18,893 nucleotides of DNA from Candidatus Sericytochromatia bacterium. Its GTDB lineage: Bacteria; Cyanobacteriota; Sericytochromatia; JACMPN01. Below are positions 14,403 through 18,893 of this stretch, piece after piece; the first letter of the stretch is position 1; each line of letters opens with the position of its first letter. The translations under genes were made by a program, and so were the position numbers. The DNA is taken from positions 1 through 18,893 of the forward strand of contig JACMPN010000654.1 in NCBI GenBank assembly GCA_014377495.1, in the 5' to 3' direction. The notes below the pieces were generated by a model that worked only from the letters and a program-made list of their open reading frames with translations, ran no database searches and had not been told where the DNA came from.

Positions 14403-15611
14403 ATGGAAATTACTGAGGCCGGGTTGGCCAAGCTGGGTGCCGTCGCTGACATCAAAGTCATCGGCGTCGGCGGCGGCGGCAGCAATGCGATCAACCGGAT
14501 GGTGGCCAGTTCGCTGACCGGTGTCGAATTCTGGACGATCAATACGGACGTGCAGTCCCTCGGCTCCTCGATGCCCAGCAACAAGTTGCAGATCGGCACC
14601 AAGCTGACCCGCGGCCTCGGTGCCGGCGGCAATCCCATGGTTGGCCAGAAGGCCGCCGAAGAGTCCCGTGACGAGATCTCTGCCGCCCTCGACGGGGCCG
14701 ACATGGTTTTCATCACCGCCGGCATGGGCGGTGGCACCGGCACCGGGGCCGCCCCCGTCGTCGCCGAAATCGCCCGGGAGTGCGGCGCCCTGACCGTCGG
14801 CGTCGTCACCAAGCCGTTCACCTTCGAAGGCCGCCGCCGCTGGCAGCAGGCCGAAGAGGGCATCGCCCTGATCCGGGACAAAGTCGACACGCTGATCATC
14901 ATCCCGAATGACCGCCTGCTGACCGTCGTCGAAAAGCGGACCAGCGTCCAGGAAGCCTTCCGCCTCGCCGACGACGTGCTCCGGCACGGCGTGCAGGGCA
15001 TCTGCGACATCATCACCATCCCCGGCCTGATCAACGTCGACTTTGCCGACGTCAAGGCCGTGATGAGTGCTGCCGGCTCGGCCCTGATGGGCGTGGGCAC
15101 CGGCACCGGCGAAGGCCGGGCCGTCGAGGCCGCCCGCACGGCGATCTCGAGCCCCCTGCTGGAGACGAGCATCGACGGCGCCAGCGGCGTCATCTTCAAC
15201 GTCACCGGCGGACCGGACCTGACCCTGTACGAAGTCAACGAAGCGGCCGAAGTCATCTACTCGGTGGCCAGCCCCGAGGCGAACATCATTTTTGGTGCCG
15301 TCATCGACGAGCGGGTCCAGGGCGAGATCCGGATCACCGTCATCGCCACGGGCTTTGACGGCGGCCGCGGCCAGCAGGCACAGCAGCGCAAGGACACGGT
15401 GACCACCGTCAAGGCGGGCGGCCACCCGACGCAGCAGCAGATGCAGCCGAACCTGCCCCTGCCCGCCGCCACGTCCCAGGCCAATGGCCACCATCCGGCG
15501 CCTGCCCCGGCATCACCGGCCACGGGCGACAAGAACAACGACCTCTTCCATGCGATGCCGGCGGCCTCCGAGCCGCTCGATATCCCCCCCTTCCTCCGGC
15601 CGCACCGGTAG
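14403..15611 (+). CDS. ftsZ: Cell division protein FtsZ
   Basis: The tubulin-like GTPase that forms the division ring. All active-site loops are intact in the 402 residues: GVGGGGSNAINRM at 21-33, MGGGTGTGAAP at 108-118 and the T7 loop NVDFADV at 211-217, with the catalytic aspartate. The Pro/Gln/His-rich linker spans about 320-390, and the C-terminal peptide LDIPPFLRPHR (392-402) keeps the core that binds membrane tethers. FW at 43-44 and GQKAAEESRDE at 81-91 are, from memory, typical of cyanobacterial and plastid FtsZ. The ATG follows GGGAG by about 9 nt. It is the last gene of the cluster and is followed by a strong hairpin. No ftsA is adjacent, so another protein would have to anchor the ring; cyanobacteria use ZipN/Ftn2 and SepF. 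Confidence 0.98.
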   Translation: MEITEAGLAKLGAVADIKVIGVGGGGSNAINRMVASSLTGVEFWTINTDVQSLGSSMPSNKLQIGTKLTRGLGAGGNPMVGQKAAEESRDEISAALDGADMVFITAGMGGGTGTGAAPVVAEIARECGALTVGVVTKPFTFEGRRRWQQAEEGIALIRDKVDTLIIIPNDRLLTVVEKRTSVQEAFRLADDVLRHGVQGICDIITIPGLINVDFADVKAVMSAAGSALMGVGTGTGEGRAVEAARTAISSPLLETSIDGASGVIFNVTGGPDLTLYEVNEAAEVIYSVASPEANIIFGAVIDERVQGEIRITVIATGFDGGRGQQAQQRKDTVTTVKAGGHPTQQQMQPNLPLPAATSQANGHHPAPAPASPATGDKNNDLFHAMPAASEPLDIPPFLRPHR

Positions 15612-15628
15612 AGGCGGGTCCAGACCAA

Positions 15629-15674
15629 CGACAGTTTAAGAGCCCCGACACTGATCGGGGCTCTTAAACTGTCG
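15629..15674. terminator. Perfect 20-bp hairpin between convergent ftsZ and DUF192 genes
   Basis: Arms 15629-15648 and 15655-15674 are exact reverse complements with a 6-nt loop (CACTGA). The inner part is GC-rich (GAGCCCCGA) and the outer part AT-rich (CAGTTTAA). It begins 17 bp after the ftsZ stop and ends 1 bp before the DUF192 stop, so it can serve both transcripts. There is no run of T after either arm. It is therefore not a textbook intrinsic terminator but probably ends or stabilises both messages. Confidence 0.8.
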
Positions 15675-15675
15675 G

Positions 15676-16158
15676 CTACCGTGTCGCCACACCCGGCACC
15701 GTGAACTCACAGGAGTCCCCGGCGACGATCCCTTTGGCGGCGAACCAGCCTTTGTTGACTTCGAGGGCGTAGGGGACGGCCGATGCCGAACGGTGGATGG
15801 TCATTTCGTCCAGAGGCATCATGTCGGCGATGTTGACGATCCGCTTGTTGGCATCGATGAAGGCGATCGATAAGGGCAGTCGGGTGTCTTTCATCCAGAA
15901 GCCCTGCAGCTTGGGCACCGGAAACACAAAGAGCATGCCCTGGTCCGTCGGCAGGCTGGTGCGGTTCATCAAACCCTGCTGCTGCTCAGGCGCCGTGATG
16001 GCCAGCTCGGCATGGACCAGGTGACCCTTGATCATGATCGGCGTCGTGACGATGCGGGGTGCGGCGGCCTGACTGACACATCCGGTCAGCCCGATGAGCA
16101 GACCCACGCAGGCGTGGCGCCAGAGACGCCCATGGAAAACGGTTGCGACTGTGGCCAC
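15676..16158 (-). CDS. DUF192 lipoprotein
   Basis: A 160-residue protein with a basic, hydrophobic N-terminus ending in a lipobox (LTGC, Cys27), so it is probably a membrane-attached lipoprotein outside the cytoplasm. The DUF192 domain fills residues 38-156: QQQGLMNRTSLP, GMLFVFP, GFWMKDTRLPLSIAFID, MPLD and YALEVNKGW. The family forms a small beta barrel of unknown function. GTG at 16158 is chosen because AGGAGG (16166-16171) lies 7 nt upstream. It is convergent with ftsZ and shares the hairpin. The 173 bp up to the next gene hold no clear promoter. Confidence 0.93.
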   Translation of the reverse strand: MATVATVFHGRLWRHACVGLLIGLTGCVSQAAAPRIVTTPIMIKGHLVHAELAITAPEQQQGLMNRTSLPTDQGMLFVFPVPKLQGFWMKDTRLPLSIAFIDANKRIVNIADMMPLDEMTIHRSASAVPYALEVNKGWFAAKGIVAGDSCEFTVPGVATR

Positions 16159-16165
16159 GCCTGCG

Positions 16166-16171
16166 CCTCCT
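16166..16171 (-). promoter_or_regulatory. Ribosome binding site of the DUF192 gene
   Basis: Minus-strand AGGAGG, a perfect Shine-Dalgarno core, lies 7 nt upstream of the GTG at 16158 and confirms this start. Confidence 0.75.
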
Positions 16172-16331
16172 CGGCACGATCACCCTGAAACGGTCCCGCC
16201 CGGGGATCGGTCAACCCTGTATGCCGCAGCCAGCATAGCGGATCCCCGCCCCTTTCCCTACGGCCACTCTGGCCACAAGCAACCGCCCTTCGTGAACGCT
16301 GTACAGCCGCCATGTGCCCGCAGCGTATACG

Positions 16332-17150
16332 ATGGGCCACATGGTCATTGCCCTTATCACCTTCCTGTTGGCGACCGTCTGCGGGGGAGTTGGCGCCCTG
16401 CTCGGCATGGGCGGCGGCGTCTTCCTCGTCCCGGCCCTGACGCTGTTTCTCCACGTCCCCATCAAGACGGCCATCGGTGCCAGCGTGATCAGCGTCATCG
16501 CCGCCAGCGCCATGGCCGGGGCGCTGGCGGCGGGTACTCGCATGAACCACGTGCGCCTGGCCCTCGCCCTCGAAGTCACGACCACCCTCGGCGTGCTGGC
16601 CGGCGGGCTGACCGCCATCTACCTCTCGGCACAGGCGTTGATGGCTGTTTTCGCCGTCGTCGCCCTCACCATGGCCGCCGTGCTGGTCCGCCAACCCGCT
16701 CAAGACGTCCTCCCCGTGCAGACGGGCCTGCTGGACACCAGCTTTGTCGATCCCCGCGACGATACGACCGTCACCTACGGCGTCCGGCGGTTGCCCACCG
16801 GCCTTGCCGCCGCCTTCGTGTCGGGCAATGTCTCCGGCCTGCTCGGGATCGGCGGCGGGGTGATCGCCGTCCCGGTGATGAACCTGATCATGGGCACGCC
16901 GATCAAGGCCGCCATCGCCACGAGCAACTTCATGGTCGGGATGACCGCCGCCGCCAGTGCGATGATCTATTACCAGGCAGGCTTCATTCACCCGGACGTG
17001 GCCGCACCGGCCGCCCTGGGGGTGCTCCTCGGGGCCCGCCTGAGCACGGTCTGGGGCATGCGGGCCCCTCACGGCCTGCTCCGACGCCTCCTCCTGGCAG
17101 CCATGGTCGCCGTCGCCGTCCAGATGCTCGTCAAAGCCTGGCAATCATGA
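16332..17150 (+). CDS. TauE/SafE-family (DUF81) permease
   Basis: A 272-residue membrane protein with about eight hydrophobic segments in two homologous halves. Each half opens with a glycine-rich signature: GGVGALLGMGGGVFLVPAL in the first and SGLLGIGGGVIAVPVMN in the second, each followed by P-IK-AI-A(T/S). This is the TauE/SafE (DUF81) family, whose members move sulfite, sulfoacetate or related small organic acids. The substrate cannot be told from sequence. The start is uncertain: ATG at 16332 is chosen, but GTG at 16314 and ATG at 16341 are equally open and none has a good ribosome site. The stop overlaps the next start as ATGA. Confidence 0.93.
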   Translation: MGHMVIALITFLLATVCGGVGALLGMGGGVFLVPALTLFLHVPIKTAIGASVISVIAASAMAGALAAGTRMNHVRLALALEVTTTLGVLAGGLTAIYLSAQALMAVFAVVALTMAAVLVRQPAQDVLPVQTGLLDTSFVDPRDDTTVTYGVRRLPTGLAAAFVSGNVSGLLGIGGGVIAVPVMNLIMGTPIKAAIATSNFMVGMTAAASAMIYYQAGFIHPDVAAPAALGVLLGARLSTVWGMRAPHGLLRRLLLAAMVAVAVQMLVKAWQS

Positions 17151-17494
17151 GGACACGGGACGCCGTGCCATCGGCAGATCCGGACCTGCGCCTGCTCGTG
17201 GGCGGCCTGGTGATCAGTGGCACCCTGATCGGACTGGGTCTGGTGGGGGCGTTCGCTGGCGGCCACGGCCTGCCCACCACGGTCGTCCCGCTCGGTCAGA
17301 TAGTGCGGCGGCTGGCGGACGGCGAGCCTGCCGCTTTGCTGTCCGCCGGGTTCCTCTGTCTCATTGCCACCCCGGTGCTGCGCCTCGCCCTGTCGATCGT
17401 CCAATTCTGGCGGGCCGGGGACCGGCGGTTTGCCTTGGTGGCGCTAACCGTGCTGCTGACGATCTTCGCGGGCCTGGTCATCGGCCATCGCTAA
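17147..17494 (+). CDS. DUF1634 membrane protein, partner of the TauE/SafE permease
   Basis: The 115-residue protein has three hydrophobic segments (about 15-36, 62-80 and 92-112). It carries the family pattern LLSAGFLCLIATPVLRLALSI, then FWRAGDRRFALVALTVLL. DUF1634 proteins are commonly encoded directly after TauE/SafE permeases, and here the start (ATG 17147) overlaps the permease stop as ATGA. The two probably act together in the membrane, although no function is established. The same open frame continues far upstream within the permease gene, but only the part from 17147 looks like protein. Confidence 0.9.
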   Translation: MRTRDAVPSADPDLRLLVGGLVISGTLIGLGLVGAFAGGHGLPTTVVPLGQIVRRLADGEPAALLSAGFLCLIATPVLRLALSIVQFWRAGDRRFALVALTVLLTIFAGLVIGHR

Positions 17495-17553
17495 TCCTGC
17501 CGCCACACCGGGCGCTCAGCCCCTAGGCACAACCGTGTTACCATCCACCTGAC

Positions 17554-17558
17554 GGAGG
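17554..17558 (+). promoter_or_regulatory. Ribosome binding site of the small PD-(D/E)XK-like gene
   Basis: GGAGG lies 5 nt (AAAAA) before ATG at 17564. It is the strongest start signal in the right part of the window and supports this orphan as a real gene. Confidence 0.7.
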
Positions 17559-17563
17559 AAAAA

Positions 17564-17968
17564 ATGAGCCAAAACCCGAAACGCTTGCGCCAGAACGTCC
17601 CCTACCATGATGAGTTTGTCCTCAGCGTGGCCACCCAATACAAAAAAGACGGCTACAAAGTCCATGCGGACATCGATGGCTGGGAAAAGCCCGAGGCCAT
17701 CAACGGTTTCGTCCCCGACGTCCACGCCTTCCCCAGCAAGTCCATGCAGGAAGACGACAAGGTCGAGCTGATCGTCGAGGTGGAAACCTGCGACACCTGC
17801 GACGACGAGACCCAGACCAAGAGCCAATTCCAGGCGTTTGCCCGCTATGCCCGGGAAAATGAGGCCCAGTTCGAGGTCGGCGTGCCGACCAGTTGCCTGG
17901 GCCGGGCCCAGCGGTCCGCCAACACATGGGGGATCAAGGTCGGGGACTGGTGGGCGTTCCCGAACTGA
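17564..17968 (+). CDS. Small unknown protein with PD-(D/E)XK-nuclease-like features
   Basis: A soluble, acidic 134-residue protein. I do not recognise a named family. GFVPDVHAF (Pro51-Asp52), LIVEVETCDT (Glu72, Glu74) and KSQFQAFARYA (Gln88) occur in the order and rough spacing of a PD-(D/E)XK nuclease core. A helix with a conserved Gln follows, and the C-terminal strand reads IKVGDWWAF. The usual lysine of the (D/E)XK motif is a glutamate here (EVE), so activity is doubtful. ETCDTCDDE holds two cysteines in CxxC spacing. The gene has a strong ribosome site and follows DUF1634 by 69 bp on the same strand. Its last 35 bp overlap the convergent gene. The fold call is a guess from motif layout. 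Confidence 0.82.
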   Translation: MSQNPKRLRQNVPYHDEFVLSVATQYKKDGYKVHADIDGWEKPEAINGFVPDVHAFPSKSMQEDDKVELIVEVETCDTCDDETQTKSQFQAFARYARENEAQFEVGVPTSCLGRAQRSANTWGIKVGDWWAFPN

Positions 17969-18554
17969 CCGCTAAAAAGGGGAAGGGCCAAAGGCCCACC
18001 AGCGCCCCGACGAACCATACCAACGCCGCCAGGACCAGCAGCAGGGCCAACGTGCCCGCCTGCATGGCCTGGCGGCGTTCCCGTCCCTCAAAGAGTGGCA
18101 CATAGGGCGCTGCCCGCAGTTCGCCAGTCGTCCGCAGGCCTTCCAGCCGCAGGGCGCCCGTGACCCGTCTGTTGATCTGACTTTGGACGAGGGGCATCAC
18201 CTCCGGCGGCAACCGACTGAGGTCGTCGTCTTCCACGACGAACGTCTGCGCTGTGCCCGCAGCCTGCGGCAAGGCACCTTCGTGGATATGGACGACTGCC
18301 ACCACCCGGCCTTCGGTGATCCTGTGCCAGGCGGTCGGATCCCCCGACAGTTCGTATTGCGTGACGCAGAGGTCGAGGAATGCCTGGCTGTCGTCGCCGT
18401 AACGCTGGTCAAATAGCTGACGCAGGCACTCCAGCGGGGCATCCGGCTCCTCGGCAAGCGCCTTCCGGCAGAGGTTCCCGAGGGGGATGCGGATCTCCCG
18501 GTCGGGCTGGTCCTTATCCCCCCCGGGAATCGGGGTGTCGTCGATCGGCACCAT
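17934..18554 (-). CDS. Unknown acidic protein with C-terminal membrane anchor
   Basis: A 206-residue protein that I do not recognise. Residues 1-160 are soluble and acidic (LGNLCRKALAEEPDAPLE, LRQLFDQRYGDDSQAFLDLC, EGRVVAVVHIHEGAL). The rest has a basic stretch (EGRERRQ) and one hydrophobic helix at about 167-194, ending in a short polar tail. This gives a tail-anchored topology with most of the protein in the cytoplasm if the basic residues stay inside. ATG at 18554 comes 1 nt after the stop of the upstream gene (TGAGATG), suggesting coupled translation. ATG at 18569 and 18617 are in-frame alternatives overlapping that gene. The 3' end overlaps the plus-strand gene tail to tail by 35 bp. Confidence 0.8.
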   Translation of the reverse strand: MVPIDDTPIPGGDKDQPDREIRIPLGNLCRKALAEEPDAPLECLRQLFDQRYGDDSQAFLDLCVTQYELSGDPTAWHRITEGRVVAVVHIHEGALPQAAGTAQTFVVEDDDLSRLPPEVMPLVQSQINRRVTGALRLEGLRTTGELRAAPYVPLFEGRERRQAMQAGTLALLLVLAALVWFVGALVGLWPFPFLAVSSGTPTSPRP

Positions 18555-18555
18555 C

Positions 18556-18893
18556 TCAGTGCTGCCCATGGGTGGGCGCCGATGCCGCATGACCGCCACC
18601 GTGGCCACCCTTGGCATCGGGGACCGGGGTCGGGGCCTCGGTTGGGATCGGATCCGGGCTCGGCTCCGGTGTCGGCGGCGGCACGATCACCGAGCCGTAT
18701 CCCGTCGGTTTTTGGATGACGGGCTCTCCGTGAGCGGGTGCCGCCGGAGCGGCCTTGGCCTCGTGCCCGCCACCGTGGTCGCCGGACTTCTTGGGCTCGG
18801 GGGTCGGCGTTGGGGGCGGAGTCGGCGCAGGCGGCGGCTCCCGCACCCCCCTCACGGAGACGGGCCCCGGGGGTGCGGCCATCTCGCCCGGCC
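18556..18893 (-). CDS. Pro/Gly/His-rich low-complexity protein, probably partial at its N-terminus
   Basis: The minus-strand frame is open from the right edge to TGA at 18556. It has an internal ATG at 18882 that would give 108 residues, but the codons before it are also open, so the true start may lie outside. The sequence is almost all Pro, Ala, Gly, His, Thr and Glu: PPPAPTPPPTPTPEP, then DHGGGHEAKAAPAAPAHGEP, a short IQKPTGYGSVIVPPP, then KGGHGGGHAASAPTHGQH. Two His/Gly blocks look like diverged copies. This may be the disordered tail of a larger protein; His-rich blocks can bind metals, but that is speculation. Coupled (1 nt) to the membrane-anchored gene downstream. Confidence 0.65.
   Translation of the reverse strand, partial: PGEMAAPPGPVSVRGVREPPPAPTPPPTPTPEPKKSGDHGGGHEAKAAPAAPAHGEPVIQKPTGYGSVIVPPPTPEPSPDPIPTEAPTPVPDAKGGHGGGHAASAPTHGQH

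Noticed and set aside
16326..16333. TATACGAT as a -10 element before the TauE/SafE gene
   Set aside because: The nearest -35-like sequence (TGTACA) is about 20 bp away, and a promoter here would leave almost no leader before the possible starts.
16094..17146. Long plus-strand frame preceding and continuous with the DUF1634 gene
   Set aside because: It is the other-frame shadow of the TauE/SafE gene, rich in Arg/Pro/His; only the part after 17147 matches a protein family.

Overview
The window is a GC-rich bacterial chromosome segment built around a division and cell wall (dcw) gene cluster. FtsZ points to the cyanobacterial side of Terrabacteria: it has FW in the T2-region motif VEFWTINTD and carries GQKAAEESRDE. 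There is no ftsA, and a small basic protein plus a DUF881 protein sit between ftsQ and ftsZ. An apparent flagellar FliK-like gene and the lack of any photosynthesis gene would suit a non-photosynthetic relative such as Sericytochromatia or Vampirovibrionia. This placement is inferred from recalled sequence signatures, not from a tree.

Left part (1-5302, all minus strand): a very long open frame runs off the left edge. It has a helical N-terminal region, about 540 residues of Pro/Ala/Gly/His-rich low complexity, and a 42-bp (14-residue) tandem repeat at the edge. I read it as a FliK/hook-length-control-like protein with an unseen C-terminus. Upstream of it lie an MscS channel fused to a cyclic-nucleotide-binding domain and, 2 bp before that, an unusual protein. 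This protein joins a RodZ-type helix-turn-helix, an SRP-motif-rich linker and a C-terminal coiled coil, with no membrane segment.

Centre (5436-15611, all plus strand): mraY, murD, ftsW, murG, murC, murB, ftsQ, a DUF881 gene, sbp and ftsZ. Most junctions overlap or are a few bases apart, consistent with translational coupling. Together these genes make lipid I and lipid II (MurB, MurC, MurD, MraY, MurG), supply the septal glycosyltransferase (FtsW) and build the divisome (FtsQ, FtsZ). murE, murF, ftsI, ftsL, mraZ, mraW and ftsA are not here. A perfect 20-bp hairpin closes the cluster between ftsZ and a convergent gene.

Right part (15676-18893): a DUF192 lipoprotein (minus), then a TauE/SafE permease coupled to a DUF1634 membrane protein (plus). 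Next is a small protein with PD-(D/E)XK-like features (plus). It overlaps tail to tail with a C-terminally membrane-anchored unknown protein (minus), which follows a Pro/Gly/His-rich partial protein at the right edge.

No tRNA, rRNA, insertion sequence or CRISPR array was seen. The least explained parts are the HTH-linker-coil protein beside mraY, the repeat-bearing FliK-like gene, and the three unknown genes at the right end.
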